Assembly (NCBI GenBank): GCA_021818105.1
Contig: JAKAFB010000033.1
Span: 1-34,790 of the forward strand
Direction of reading: 5' to 3'
Source: Acidobacteriota bacterium
GTDB taxonomy: Bacteria; Acidobacteriota; Terriglobia; Terriglobales; Acidobacteriaceae
DNA: 34,790 nt
Part shown: one piece after another, positions 9,501 through 17,209 of the stretch
Layout: each line of letters opens with the position of its first letter
Numbering within the stretch: position 1 is the first letter of the stretch
The notes under the pieces: model-generated
Seen by the model: the letters and a program-made list of their open reading frames with translations, nothing else
Databases searched by the model: none
What the model was told of the DNA's origin: nothing
Translations under genes and position numbers: made by a program

Positions 9501-9883
9501 TCGGGCGTCCAGCCAACGGGCCGCGCATCACCGTCCCATGTGCGACGCTGGGGTAGCCCGCCGCCAATCGGCATGGTGTAGACCTCGGTGGGGCCTTCCG
9601 AGTTGCCGCTGAAGGCCACTGATGCGCCGTCTGGTGAGATGTGGGCGTCTGTTTCGCGGCCACTGTCGGACGTGAGGCGATGCGCTGTGCCGCCGTGGAT
9701 GTCAACCGTCCAGAGATCGCCCTCCGATGTGAAGACCAGCGTGCTGCCGCGCAGCGCCGGCGATGCATAGTAGCCGCGATGGAGCAGCGGTTCTGCGGCC
9801 AGAAGCGACAGAGAAGCAAAGGTAAGTAGACAGGCAACTTCGAGCAATGCAACGCAACGGACACTCTTGCTGCACGGCATCAT
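6548..9883 (-). CDS. Tricorn-like S41 protease with PDZ domain, exported
   Basis: A tricorn protease homologue of about 1,111 residues. Order: signal peptide (about 1-30, ending LSLLAAE), two WD40/PD40-like propellers (about 35-590), an acidic and lysine-rich linker (SKSEESKPGSDEKSADKSD, about 555-590), helical C1 domain, PDZ domain (about 800-880) and the S41 catalytic domain. Candidate catalytic residues are His770 (SALHTF), Ser995 (TASDGE) and the Glu in IEGHGVEPD near the end, matching the Ser-His-Glu set of Thermoplasma tricorn. The propellers would gate unfolded peptides to the active site. The longest frame begins at 9895, but that ATGGAG supplies the GGAG that sits 6 nt before the ATG at 9883, which I prefer. 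The signal peptide implies a periplasmic or outer location, unlike archaeal tricorn. Confidence 0.9.
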   Translation of the reverse strand: MMPCSKSVRCVALLEVACLLTFASLSLLAAEPLLHRGYYASPALRGSTLVFTSEGDLWTVDIHGGTAHRLTSDSGRETDAHISPDGASVAFSGNSEGPTEVYTMPIGGGLPQRRTWDGDARPVGWTPDGLLMVSTARYSTLPGTELVLIDNKGDRQIVPLAQAAQAAYAPDGRTLFFTRWYAQSSHTKRYKGGTAESIWRYDGSSEAAPLTADYAGTSTDPMYWKGRIFFLSDRDGVMNVYSMDSQGHDVKQISRQRNFDIESASLDNGRIVYSCGGDLWLLDLSTGREQVIPVTLQSDFDQLRTHWVKKPLDYLTAVHISPDGTRAVFTARGALFSIPAKTGRIIQVASQSGVRYRDAQFMPDGKNIVALSTETGETEFWNFAANGVGSPTQLTHDARVLRWDGIPSPDGQWLAHTDKDQQLWLYNFKNKENKRIAASMNRGFEDLTWSPDSRWLAYVATADNLFDQIDLLNVATGDIHTITSDRYNSENPAWSPDGKWLYFLSDRMLKSSIRSPWGPRQPEPHFDHSMKIYELALEPGLRSPFTPADELHPETPSKSEESKPGSDEKSADKSDGGKAEAKKPDEVKIDFNGLAARLQEVPTPAGNLSSLQIAEKRLCWLNASDDTREHLSLECLAIANKGDKPDTVLPDVRSYEVSLDHKKMLVRKKDDFYVFAADAKGSSLKDPQALAKAHMDLSHWTFSTTPRDEFLGIFLDAWRLERDYFYDRHMQGVNWVAQRDRYLPLVDRVADRDELNDVIAQMVSELSALHTFVRGGDERKPADNIDLATLGARLRRDEKAGGFVVEHIYRHDPDLPNQDPPLARPDSLVQEGEVITSIDGQNSLSVSDAGVLLRGKAGAQVLLQVKSEKGDTREVLVTPISSQEDASMRYAEWEYTRRMEVDRASDGHIGYVHLQAMGPNDIDQWAREYYPVFNRQGLIIDVRHNRGGNIDSWLLGKLLRTAWFYWQPRVGNPMWNMQYAFRGHIVVLCDQQTASDGEAFTEGFKRLHLGKVIGMRTWGGEIWLSANNFELDKGIATAAEMGVYGPEGKWLIEGHGVEPDITLDNLPHATYTGGDAQLQSAIQLLQQQIKADPRPVPQHPPYPDKSFQYGR

Positions 9884-10055
9884 TGTGTTCTCCATTCCGG
9901 CTCAGCGTGCAGCCATGGCAAAGGCCAGCGGGCAAGGCCTGGTATGACGGGATTCACGAACTTAGCAAGCAGGATACATGCCGGGAACACCGGACTAAAC
10001 GAATTTCATTCCTTCGCGTTCAGAATGGTCCGGCTTGCGCTGGCTCGCTGGAGTC

Positions 10056-11147
10056 TTAGTCTGTGCCTAGATGACGGTCAAAGAAGTTGATCATGATGTT
10101 GAAGGCGTCCTTCGATTCAGGAATGTCAGCGTTGTAAAAGAAGCCGTGAAAGAGTCCTTCCCACACATGCAGCTCTGAGTCCACTCCTGCCTTCGTCAAC
10201 TCAATGTCAGTGTGAATCGCTCCGCTCATCGCAAAATCGCGCGTCCCAGTGATCAGCAGCGTGGCAGGAAACTTCGCAAGCACAGCATGCGACTCAATTG
10301 GAGACACGAGCGGATCCTTAGGATTCGCCGTACTGAAGTATCCAAGCCGCGACGGGCCGAGTGCTTTGCCCGGGGGCATGCGCGCTTCACCCATGGGAAA
10401 CGCAATGTAGGAGGCATCGCCGCCGAAGCCGCCCGCCGATGCGCAGAAGATGCCGTCGGCCCCAGGAGACGGCAGAGCGTGCTTCTGAAACCATGCAAGA
10501 GACATGGCCGTGAGCATTCCACCGGCCGAGCAGCCATAGATTCCGATGTTCTTCGGCTTATACGTCTTGAGCAATTCAGCGTAGACGTGCGCCACGTCTT
10601 CACTGGCAGCCGGGAACTTGTACTCAGGCCCCTCGCGGTAGTCCACACTGACCACTTTAATCTTCATCAGCGCAGCGATCGGGATCGATTCCAACTCGGC
10701 GCATCCTGGCCAGCAGCCCGTGAAGCCGCCTCCATGAAGGTTGATCAGCACGCGTGCACGATTTTTCGCGGAAACGCCGGTGCTGGGTTCGTAGACATAG
10801 GCATGCACTCCGCCGATATGTTCATCCTTCCGCTCCACTGCGAAGAGGGCGTGATCGCGCTCGAGGTATGGCTTCATGAAGCGCGGCACGCCGTTGTCCT
10901 GCTTCACAATCTCCGGGTCCTGCATTTGCTTCAGGTGAGTGGTTACGTAAGACATCGCCTCGGGACTTAGAAACGAAGAGAGAGGAACCGATTGCGCGGG
11001 CACTTCCACCGTGCCATCGGCCTTTACCTCGACTTTCTTTTGCGGCGGGGAACCCTGGTCTTGTGGGGCAGCAAACATTGAAGCGGAAGCGGCAACGCAC
11101 GTAACCGATGCAAGAATCAGAGGGAATAAGCGAATCTGCACAGACAC
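10056..11147 (-). CDS. Exported HSL-family alpha/beta hydrolase (esterase)
   Basis: A 363-residue alpha/beta hydrolase of the hormone-sensitive-lipase (family IV) type, expected to cleave short-chain esters. Visible are the oxyanion-hole motif HGGGF, the nucleophile elbow G-C-S-A-G (Ser207), the acid in GTRDFAMSG and the histidine in LFHGFFYN. The N-terminus is a signal peptide (VQIRLFPLILASVTCVAASASMFAA), so the enzyme acts outside the cytoplasm. Start choice: the longest frame starts at ATG 11180 without a ribosome binding site; GTG at 11147 has AAAGGTGG 6 nt upstream and puts the signal peptide at the N-terminus. It lies 172 bp upstream of the tricorn-like gene on the same strand, so co-transcription is possible but not shown. 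Confidence 0.85.
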   Translation of the reverse strand: MSVQIRLFPLILASVTCVAASASMFAAPQDQGSPPQKKVEVKADGTVEVPAQSVPLSSFLSPEAMSYVTTHLKQMQDPEIVKQDNGVPRFMKPYLERDHALFAVERKDEHIGGVHAYVYEPSTGVSAKNRARVLINLHGGGFTGCWPGCAELESIPIAALMKIKVVSVDYREGPEYKFPAASEDVAHVYAELLKTYKPKNIGIYGCSAGGMLTAMSLAWFQKHALPSPGADGIFCASAGGFGGDASYIAFPMGEARMPPGKALGPSRLGYFSTANPKDPLVSPIESHAVLAKFPATLLITGTRDFAMSGAIHTDIELTKAGVDSELHVWEGLFHGFFYNADIPESKDAFNIMINFFDRHLGTD

Positions 11148-11180
11148 CGACCGCCACCTTTCATCTGGGTAAACGGGCAT

Positions 11181-11575
11181 TGAGAGAACGGGTCGAGCTT
11201 GGTGAGACGCGGGTATGAAGCAGCGTCTTGTCTTGCGCTTTCTACGATCTTAGCGCATGCGCGAAGCCCGTGGGCATCGGACGCCTCTGCGCTGCAGGGC
11301 GCAGAAGGAGTGCGCACGGTGGCCGCCGACTGTTATCAGAAGAGCGTCTTTTGATGAAAGCGGTATCGACGGATCTGCCACCAATCCATGTGCGGCACGC
11401 CCTTGAGCACAGTCACATTCTTCGTATTCCACTTCTCACCTGCGCGAGGCGGCATGGAGCGACGGCGACTGGCTAGAGCAAAGGCCCCGGGTGTCCTCCC
11501 ACAAGGAATACCCGGGGCGTCTCGGAGCGCAGCTTTCTGGCCCAGAGCAGTGATCGCGCGAGGACGGCGAGGCCT
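11181..11575. other. 395-bp gap, no clear gene
   Basis: Apart from the hairpin at 11484-11518 I see no supported feature. A 39-codon frame on the - strand (11455 down to 11336) reads KWNTKNVTVLKGVPHMDWW in its middle, with codon choice like real genes, but it has no ribosome binding site and I recognise no family; it may be a short gene or a leftover of one. The promoter of the esterase must lie in this gap but has no obvious consensus. Confidence 0.4.
11484..11518 (-). terminator. Hairpin after small secreted-protein gene
   Basis: Nine-bp perfect arms (GCCCCGGGT at 11484-11492, ACCCGGGGC at 11510-11518) with further weak pairing inside. It lies about 58 nt after the stop of the small secreted-protein gene on the - strand and is followed on that strand by CCTTTGCTC, a poor T-run. 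Confidence 0.55.
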
Positions 11576-11962
11576 CTACTTCGCGATATCCTTCTGCGGA
11601 GTGGCTGTGAAATCACCTGTTACGCCAAAAGGATCGACATCAATACTGCCCGAAATCTTGTCGGAGTCATCGAGCGTTGCTGTGTAGGTCAGAGTCAATG
11701 GGCTGCCATGATAGTCAGATTCGTACTTCCATGTGAGCTTGTTGCCATCAAGGCTTCCCGTGATCTGCACCTCCTTGTCGTTTTCAACGGATTTGCAGCT
11801 CCCTGTGAGCTTTTTGTCGGTCAGCACAAACTTGCATGCCTGGTCGCTTTCATTGCCTACAATGCTGTTGTGGACATTCCATTCGCCGTTAAGATTGGGC
11901 GCGCCGGCCGCAAATGCAGAAACGGCAAACGAGAGGACGGAGGTTGCGAGGAGTTTCTTCAT
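11576..11962 (-). CDS. Small secreted protein, beta-rich
   Basis: A 128-residue protein with a signal peptide (MKKLLATSVLSFAVSAFAAGA). The mature part has the pattern NLNGEWNVHNSIVGNES, two cysteines (QACKF, TGSCK) that could form a disulfide, and alternating strands (VQITGSLDGNKLTWKYES, LTLTYTATLDDSDKISGSI), as in lipocalin-like small barrels. Relatives are frequent in Acidobacteria without known function. The longest frame starts at a GTG (11971); the ATG at 11962 has AAAGGTG 6 nt before it and begins with a classic MKK signal peptide, so I use it. The gene lies downstream of the GH3 gene on the same strand with a hairpin between them. Confidence 0.8.
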   Translation of the reverse strand: MKKLLATSVLSFAVSAFAAGAPNLNGEWNVHNSIVGNESDQACKFVLTDKKLTGSCKSVENDKEVQITGSLDGNKLTWKYESDYHGSPLTLTYTATLDDSDKISGSIDVDPFGVTGDFTATPQKDIAK

Positions 11963-12015
11963 GTCTTGCACCTTTCGGGCATGGTGATGGCGTAAGGTCT
12001 TCTTCCCGTGACTTC

Positions 12016-12043
12016 CGCCGGCAGGCTGCCTGCACTGCCGGCG
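12016..12043 (-). terminator. Hairpin after GH3 gene
   Basis: Nine-bp perfect arms (CGCCGGCAG at 12016-12024, CTGCCGGCG at 12035-12043) with a 10-nt loop, 14 nt past the stop of the GH3 gene on the - strand. Flanking CTT/AAG can extend the stem with a bulge. There is no T-run, so it could also protect mRNA ends or reduce read-through into the small gene downstream. Confidence 0.5.
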
Positions 12044-12057
12044 AAGGTCGCTCGTGT

Positions 12058-14292
12058 TTAGAAGGAGACGGTCTGTTGCAAAGGCAGATCGCGCGAGGAG
12101 CTACCTGCCAGGATGACGTACTTGCCAGGTACAAGCTTCCATGAGTTAGACGCTTCGTCGTACACGGTGAGGCGATCGCGGCTCACGTCGACCGAAACCT
12201 GCTTGGACTCGCCCGGCGCGAGTTCGGCGCGTGCCCAGCCGATCAGCCGCCTGGGCGGCTCTCCAGCTGAGTCGGGCAGCGAAGCGTAAACTTGTGCAAT
12301 CTCTGTGCCTGCGCGCTTGCCCGTATTTTTTACGGTGAAGGAGACCTTTGTTGTCTCGCCAGCAGTGACAGACAGTCCGGAGTAGGCATAGGTTGTGTAA
12401 GACAGCCCAAAGCCGAAGGGAAACAGCGCGGGCTTCTTCTCTGCGTCGTACCACTTGTAGCCCACCTTCAGACCTTCATCGTAAGCGATGTCAAACGGTG
12501 GCAGTCCCTTTGCAGCTACCTTCATAAAGTCGTCAATGCTCTTCATGTGAGAGTAGTCAGGCTTCGAGGACGGCGGTGGAAGTACCAGCGTCGGATGTGG
12601 CAGATCGGCATCGCTGCGCGGGAATGTGATGGCCAATTTGCCCGTCGGATTCACCGCACCGGTCAGTACATTCGCAATCGCCTCGCCGCCGCGAATACCG
12701 GGGTACCAGGCCTCTACTACGCCTGCGACCTTGTCAATCCACGGCATTGTGGCCGGGCTGCCGGTTTCGAGCACGACAATGGTCTTCGAGTTCGCCGCGG
12801 CCACAGCCTCGATCAGCTTGTTCTGCTCCGGCGCCAGATCGAGCGTGGGCAAGTCCTGCGACTCTGTTTCCCACTGGTAAGCAAACACGATGGCAACATC
12901 GGCCTTCTTCGCTGCTGCCACAGCTGCTGCGACATCGTCCCCGGAGTCGTACGTTACTTGTGCGCCGGCAAGGTTGCTCTTCAGCGCGCGCAGCGGAGAG
13001 CTCGGCATCCATTGTGGGTGGATGAACATGGACATCATGTCTTTCGCCGGAGGAGGCGGCACTGGCGATCCACCTGGCGCGCTCACCTGCGCCGATCCGC
13101 CACCGCTCAGCACGCCCACATCTGCGTGTCCGCCGATCACAGCCACGGTGCGCACGCCTGTGAGCGGTAGCACGTTATGCCCATTCTTGAGCAGAACAAT
13201 GCTATTCTCTGCGATCTTCTGCGCGACGGCATACCCGCGGTCCACGTCGGGCACCTCGGTCTTTGTCGGGTAGTCAAACAAGCCGTTGGCAAACATGGTG
13301 CGCAGAATGCGATGGACATGCTCATTGATCTCAGCTTCAGACACGGAGCCGCTCTGCACGGCCTTCTTCAGGTTCTCGCCGAAGAAGAAGTCGCCCGGCT
13401 GCTCCATATCCAGGCCCGCGTGCGAGGCCTTCGCATCCGAGTGCGTTGCCCCCCAGTCGGAAACCACGAAGCCCTTGAAGTTGAAGTCCTTCTTAAGAAC
13501 GTCTGTGAGCAGGTACGAGTTTTCGCAGGCATAGGTGCCGTTGACACGATTGTAGGAGCACATCACGCCGCCTGCATCCGAGATTCCCAGTGCGATTTCA
13601 AACGCGCGCAGATCCGTCTCGCGCATCGAGCGCTTGTCCGCGTGCACATTGACCGCATCGCGGCCGCTCTCCTGGTCGTTCATGGCGTAGTGCTTCAGGT
13701 CGCCAATCACGTGCTGTGACTGCACACCCTTCTCGACCCATCCATCCAACGTGCCGGCAAGCAACGGGTCTTCACCTTGATACTCGAAGGTGCGCCCATT
13801 GCGCGGCTCGCGCGTCAGGTTCACGCCACCGCCCAATGACATGTTGTAGCCCTGGTTGCGCAGCTCGCGGCCAATCAACTGGCCGTACTCGTAGGCGCTC
13901 TCCGTGTCCCATGCCGACGCCGCACCCAGATTATTGGGCAGCGCAGTCGAGTAGCGTCCCTTCATCGCGCCGAGCGTCACGCCGTACGCAGAATCGGCCA
14001 TCTGGATTGCGGGAATTCCAAGTCGCGGAATGGACCTGGTATACCCCGCGCCGCCATTGGACTCTGAGGGCCCCGTGGACATCATGCCTAGCCCGCCGCC
14101 ATGAAGCAGCAGGATCTTCTCGTCCAGCGTCATCTCCTTGATGACCAAGTCAGCCCGAGCGTCGGGCGACAGGCTCTTATCAGACCAGGCATAGTGTTTG
14201 GCTTGCTGCATGCCCGGAAACTGTGCGTATGCACAAGCACCGGATAGCAGGACGGCCACCAGCGTCGCTATGTTGACATTTCGCAATCTCAT
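12058..14292 (-). CDS. bglX: GH3 beta-glucosidase-like glycoside hydrolase, exported
   Basis: A glycoside hydrolase family 3 enzyme of 744 residues, of the beta-glucosidase/beta-xylosidase group. Order: signal peptide (MRLRNVNIATLVAVLLSGACAYA, cut before Q), GH3 N-terminal barrel, GH3 C-terminal alpha/beta domain, and a fibronectin-III-like domain at the end (VSFTVKNTGKRAGTEIAQVYAS). The nucleophile is Asp279 in GFVVSDWGATHS; sugar-binding motifs GDLKHYAMND and MRETDLRAFE are also seen. It would release glucose or xylose from oligosaccharides in the periplasm. The longest frame starts at 14355; I choose ATG 14292, where the signal peptide begins and AAGGGAAG stands upstream. An AAACGTTT palindrome lies 20 nt upstream. 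The symbol reflects family resemblance only; substrate is not determined. Confidence 0.9.
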   Translation of the reverse strand: MRLRNVNIATLVAVLLSGACAYAQFPGMQQAKHYAWSDKSLSPDARADLVIKEMTLDEKILLLHGGGLGMMSTGPSESNGGAGYTRSIPRLGIPAIQMADSAYGVTLGAMKGRYSTALPNNLGAASAWDTESAYEYGQLIGRELRNQGYNMSLGGGVNLTREPRNGRTFEYQGEDPLLAGTLDGWVEKGVQSQHVIGDLKHYAMNDQESGRDAVNVHADKRSMRETDLRAFEIALGISDAGGVMCSYNRVNGTYACENSYLLTDVLKKDFNFKGFVVSDWGATHSDAKASHAGLDMEQPGDFFFGENLKKAVQSGSVSEAEINEHVHRILRTMFANGLFDYPTKTEVPDVDRGYAVAQKIAENSIVLLKNGHNVLPLTGVRTVAVIGGHADVGVLSGGGSAQVSAPGGSPVPPPPAKDMMSMFIHPQWMPSSPLRALKSNLAGAQVTYDSGDDVAAAVAAAKKADVAIVFAYQWETESQDLPTLDLAPEQNKLIEAVAAANSKTIVVLETGSPATMPWIDKVAGVVEAWYPGIRGGEAIANVLTGAVNPTGKLAITFPRSDADLPHPTLVLPPPSSKPDYSHMKSIDDFMKVAAKGLPPFDIAYDEGLKVGYKWYDAEKKPALFPFGFGLSYTTYAYSGLSVTAGETTKVSFTVKNTGKRAGTEIAQVYASLPDSAGEPPRRLIGWARAELAPGESKQVSVDVSRDRLTVYDEASNSWKLVPGKYVILAGSSSRDLPLQQTVSF

Positions 14293-14311
14293 TAACTCAT
14301 CTTCCCTTCTA

Positions 14312-14319
14312 AAACGTTT
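14312..14319. promoter_or_regulatory. Possible LacI-type operator core
   Basis: The palindrome AAACGTTT lies 20-27 nt before the GH3 start and just after the efflux-gene stop. AA-CG-TT centres are typical of LacI/GalR-family operators that control sugar genes, but the flanks here are not symmetric and no LacI gene is in the window. An 8-bp palindrome can arise by chance. Confidence 0.25.
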
Positions 14320-14358
14320 AAATCTGTTTCTGTGCGTCTTTTTGGGTGCGGACACATC

Positions 14359-15936
14359 TTAGTGCATTCCCTGCGAGGCCGCCATCTCTTCCGCAGAAGG
14401 CCGCTTCATGAGGAACGGGAGTGGAACAAGTAACGCCACAATCACGCCGAGAACGAAGAAAGTGCTGATAAACGCAAGGATGTTCGCCTGTGCATCCAAC
14501 ATGAGCTCGAGTTGCGCAAGGGCATGCCGGCTGGTATCGGCGACGCTGGTGCCGGTCAGGACGGCTGACTGCTGCAGCGCTGCAATGTAGCGATCGAAAA
14601 AGACATTGCCATGATGAAGGTTGGCAACAAGGCCATCGCGCGCGATCTGACGGTGGCGTGCCAGGTATGTGACCAGGAATGATGTGCCGACCGCGCCTCC
14701 CAGGTTGCGGACAAAATTGCTGATGCCGGAGATCTGGTTGTTGTCCTCCAGTCGCATCCCCACGTAGGAGAGCGTGCTGATGGGAATGAAGATCAGCGGC
14801 AACCCGACAACCTGAAAGATGCGCATCCACACGATATGCGCAAAATCAATGTCCGGCGTAATACGCATCATCCAGAACATACTGGCCGAAGTCAGCAGGA
14901 AGCCTACCGCGATCACTTTGCGCGGATCGAACCGGGTGCCCAACACGCCTGCAACCGGCATTAACAGCGCCAGCGCGATGCCTCCGGGCGACAGTGCCCA
15001 CCCTGCCCGCTCTGCCGTGTAGCCAAGCTGCAATTGCAGGAACTGAGGAATAAGGACAGTTGAGCCGTTCAACACAACTCCGAGCGTAAAGTTGGAGATG
15101 GTTGCGGATGCGAAGTTGCGCTGCTTGAGCAGGGACAGATTGATAATCGGATGTGAATGCGTCCACTCGCGCCAGACCAGCACGACTAGCGCAACTGCGG
15201 AGATCGCCGCCGCAGCGCGGATGATGCCGGAATCGAACCACTCGAGCTGCTGGCCTTTATCCAGCACGTATTGCAGAAAGCCAACTCCGAGCACGATCGT
15301 GCTGATCCCGAGATAGTCCACGCTCTCGCGGCTGCGTTTGCGTGCCTCGATAAGGTGCGGAGGGTCCTGCACTACACGATGAGTCAGCAGCAGCGAGAGG
15401 ATGCCGATGGGGACGTTGATGAAGAAGATCCAGTGCCAGTTGTAGTTGTCCGTGATCCATCCGCCCAGCGTGGGGCCTATCGCCGGGGCGACAACAATCG
15501 CCATGCCATAGATTGCAAAGCCCATATTGCGCTGCTCGGGCGTGAATGTGTCAGCGAGGATGGCCTGCTCGCTCGGGCCCAGACCGCCGCCGCCGAGGCC
15601 CTGCATGATGCGGAACATAATCAGCATGGGCAGGCTCGTTGCCATGCCGCACAACATTGAGCTAAGTGTGAAGAGGACGACGCAGGCCATGTAGAAGCGC
15701 TTGCGGCCAAACTGCGTTGAGAGCCAGCCGCTCATGGGCAGGATGATTGCATTGGAAACGAGATAGCTCGTCAGCACCCACGTACTCTCGTCTGCGGTAG
15801 CTCCCAGGTTGCCCGAGATGTGAGGAAGGGCAACGTTGGCGATGGAGGTATCCAGCACCTCCATGAACGTGGCTAAGGTCACCGTCAGGGCTACGACCCA
15901 GGGATTGAATCTTGGAACGGAGGCTACCTGAGCCAT
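14359..15936 (-). CDS. emrB: EmrB/QacA-type drug efflux MFS permease (DHA2)
   Basis: A 525-residue major-facilitator permease with 14 predicted membrane segments, of the DHA2 (EmrB/QacA) family, which exports hydrophobic drugs with protons. Motifs include LDTSIANVALPHISG in helix 1, the loop motif GWLSTQFGRKRFY and the antiporter motif C PAIGPTLGGWI. Its ATG lies inside the end of the adaptor gene (13-bp overlap, ATGGCTCAGGTAG), with GAGG 7 nt upstream, so both are made from one mRNA. Together with the EmrA-like adaptor it would need an outer-membrane TolC-type channel, which is not in the window. Regulation is by the divergent TetR via the palindrome at 17147-17160. Confidence 0.9.
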   Translation of the reverse strand: MAQVASVPRFNPWVVALTVTLATFMEVLDTSIANVALPHISGNLGATADESTWVLTSYLVSNAIILPMSGWLSTQFGRKRFYMACVVLFTLSSMLCGMATSLPMLIMFRIMQGLGGGGLGPSEQAILADTFTPEQRNMGFAIYGMAIVVAPAIGPTLGGWITDNYNWHWIFFINVPIGILSLLLTHRVVQDPPHLIEARKRSRESVDYLGISTIVLGVGFLQYVLDKGQQLEWFDSGIIRAAAAISAVALVVLVWREWTHSHPIINLSLLKQRNFASATISNFTLGVVLNGSTVLIPQFLQLQLGYTAERAGWALSPGGIALALLMPVAGVLGTRFDPRKVIAVGFLLTSASMFWMMRITPDIDFAHIVWMRIFQVVGLPLIFIPISTLSYVGMRLEDNNQISGISNFVRNLGGAVGTSFLVTYLARHRQIARDGLVANLHHGNVFFDRYIAALQQSAVLTGTSVADTSRHALAQLELMLDAQANILAFISTFFVLGVIVALLVPLPFLMKRPSAEEMAASQGMH

Positions 15937-17135
15937 ACAGTGGCCTCAACCGACATTCCAGGGCGCAGGCGATCCAGTTCGCTCTGGTTCGCATGCAGGC
16001 GGATACGCACCGGCATACGCTGCACCACCTTCACGTAGTTGCCCGTGGCATTTTCCGGCGGCAGCACACTGCTGCGCTCGCCCGTAATTGCAGGAATACC
16101 CTCGACTATGCCTTCAAAGTCCTTCTTCAACGCGTCCACGTGAACCCGGGCCTGCTGCCCCGCTCGCATCCTTGCCAACTGCGTCTCTTTGAAGTTAGCC
16201 GTAACCCACGTATCGCTGGTTGCAACAATCATCATCAGCGGCTGCGCCTCGCTTACGCGGTTGCCGATTTCTGCGCTGCGCTGCGTGACGATTCCGCGCA
16301 CAGGAGCAACAATGTGGCAGAAGCTCATGTTCAGAGCCGCACGCTGCAGTTGTGCCGCGGCAGCCTCCACATTTGCCTGCGCGGTGGCCAGATTTGCCTC
16401 ACGAATCGAAAGTTGCCGCGGCGCAGTATGTGCAATCTGCTCGCGCCGCGCGGCCTGTGCGGCAATTTCGGCATTGCGCTGCTCAACCACCTTCTCCGCT
16501 GCCGCTACGGTTGCCTTTGCGGAATCGGCAGATGCCTGCGCAGACCGCGCCGCTGCCACAGTTCGGTCGTAGTCCTGGCGTGAAATGGTGCCCGCGCGAA
16601 ACAGTTGCTCATAACGCTGCAATTCCGCCTCATCACGCGTGCGAACCGCTTCTGCCTCCACTAGCTTTGCTGAGGCACTGGCCAAATCCTGCGCTGCTGC
16701 CGCTGCGGCAGCCTTTGCTTCCGCCAGTTGTGCATCGCCGGTAATCGCGTCTGCTGCATTGTCAGCCTGCGTGATCGCAATACCCGGGCGCTGCGCATTC
16801 AACTGCGCCAAGGCCTGGTCATACTGCGCCTTCACCTGCTCATAGGCTACCTTCTGCTCGCTCGGGTCCAGATCAACCAGTTGTTGGCCCGCTTCTACAA
16901 TCTCGTTATCGGTTGCATGTACGGAGGCAATCGTGCCGCCAATCCGCGAACTCACAACATTGATGTGCGCATCTACCTGCGCGTCGTCGGTGGACTCGAA
17001 TCCGTGAGAATAGATGGTCCATCCGGTCGCTCCCAGACAAAGAAAAACAGCAGCAAGGCCTGCAACGACAATGCGGGTGGTCTGTTTCTGCTTGTGCGTG
17101 TGAGAGGGAGCTTCGAGGATTGCAGCATGTGGCAT
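15924..17135 (-). CDS. emrA: EmrA/HlyD-type membrane fusion adaptor
   Basis: A periplasmic adaptor of 403 residues. A short cytoplasmic N-terminus is followed by one membrane anchor (IVVAGLAAVFLCLGATGWTI, about 21-43), a biotinyl-lipoyl half (VSSRIGGTIASVHATDNEIVEAGQQL), a long alanine/glutamine-rich alpha-hairpin (about 100-230), the second lipoyl half (IVAPVRGIVTQRSAEIGNRV) and beta-barrel domain. It links the EmrB-like pump to an outer-membrane channel. The longest frame begins at a TTG (17141); I choose the ATG at 17135. No Shine-Dalgarno exists, and the promoter on this strand (17170-17142) predicts a transcript starting at or within a few bases of this ATG, so translation is probably leaderless. 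The end overlaps the permease gene by 13 bp. Confidence 0.9.
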   Translation of the reverse strand: MPHAAILEAPSHTHKQKQTTRIVVAGLAAVFLCLGATGWTIYSHGFESTDDAQVDAHINVVSSRIGGTIASVHATDNEIVEAGQQLVDLDPSEQKVAYEQVKAQYDQALAQLNAQRPGIAITQADNAADAITGDAQLAEAKAAAAAAAQDLASASAKLVEAEAVRTRDEAELQRYEQLFRAGTISRQDYDRTVAAARSAQASADSAKATVAAAEKVVEQRNAEIAAQAARREQIAHTAPRQLSIREANLATAQANVEAAAAQLQRAALNMSFCHIVAPVRGIVTQRSAEIGNRVSEAQPLMMIVATSDTWVTANFKETQLARMRAGQQARVHVDALKKDFEGIVEGIPAITGERSSVLPPENATGNYVKVVQRMPVRIRLHANQSELDRLRPGMSVEATVWLR

Positions 17136-17141
17136 AATCAA

Positions 17142-17170
17142 AACATACCGACCGGTCGGTTTTTTGTCAA
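17142..17170 (-). promoter_or_regulatory. Sigma-70-type promoter of the efflux operon
   Basis: On the - strand there is a perfect -35 box TTGACA (17170-17165), an exact 17-nt spacer and a -10 box TATGTT (17147-17142, 4 of 6 matches with TA...T kept). The A of the ATG at 17135 is 7 nt past the -10 box, the normal distance for +1. The operator palindrome fills the spacer and touches the -10 box. Confidence 0.75.
17147..17160. promoter_or_regulatory. TetR-family operator palindrome
   Basis: ACCGACCGGTCGGT is a perfect 14-bp palindrome in the 74-bp region between the efflux operon and tetR. It covers most of the -35/-10 spacer of the pump promoter, so a bound TetR dimer would block RNA polymerase. 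It lies about 50 bp before the tetR start, so it could also serve autoregulation. Palindromes of the ACCGACC/GGTCGGT kind are known TetR targets. Confidence 0.75.
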
Positions 17171-17209
17171 CGGCAAAATCTCGCCGGTGTTTAAATAAGG
17201 GAGTCGCCC

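Noticed and set aside
8636..9556. 306-residue open frame on the + strand
   Set aside because: Same reason: complementary to the propeller repeats of the tricorn-like gene.
11336..11455. 39-codon - strand frame with KWNTKNVTVLKGVPHMDWW
   Set aside because: Codon choice is gene-like but there is no ribosome binding site and no recognised family; kept only as a note in the gap entry.
16339..16744. Long + strand frames inside the adaptor gene
   Set aside because: Shadows of the alanine-rich hairpin; the adaptor frame is clearly the coding one.
17120..17149. TTGCAG followed by CATACC as a tetR promoter on the + strand
   Set aside because: Poor -10 match and awkward spacing; the tetR promoter could not be placed.
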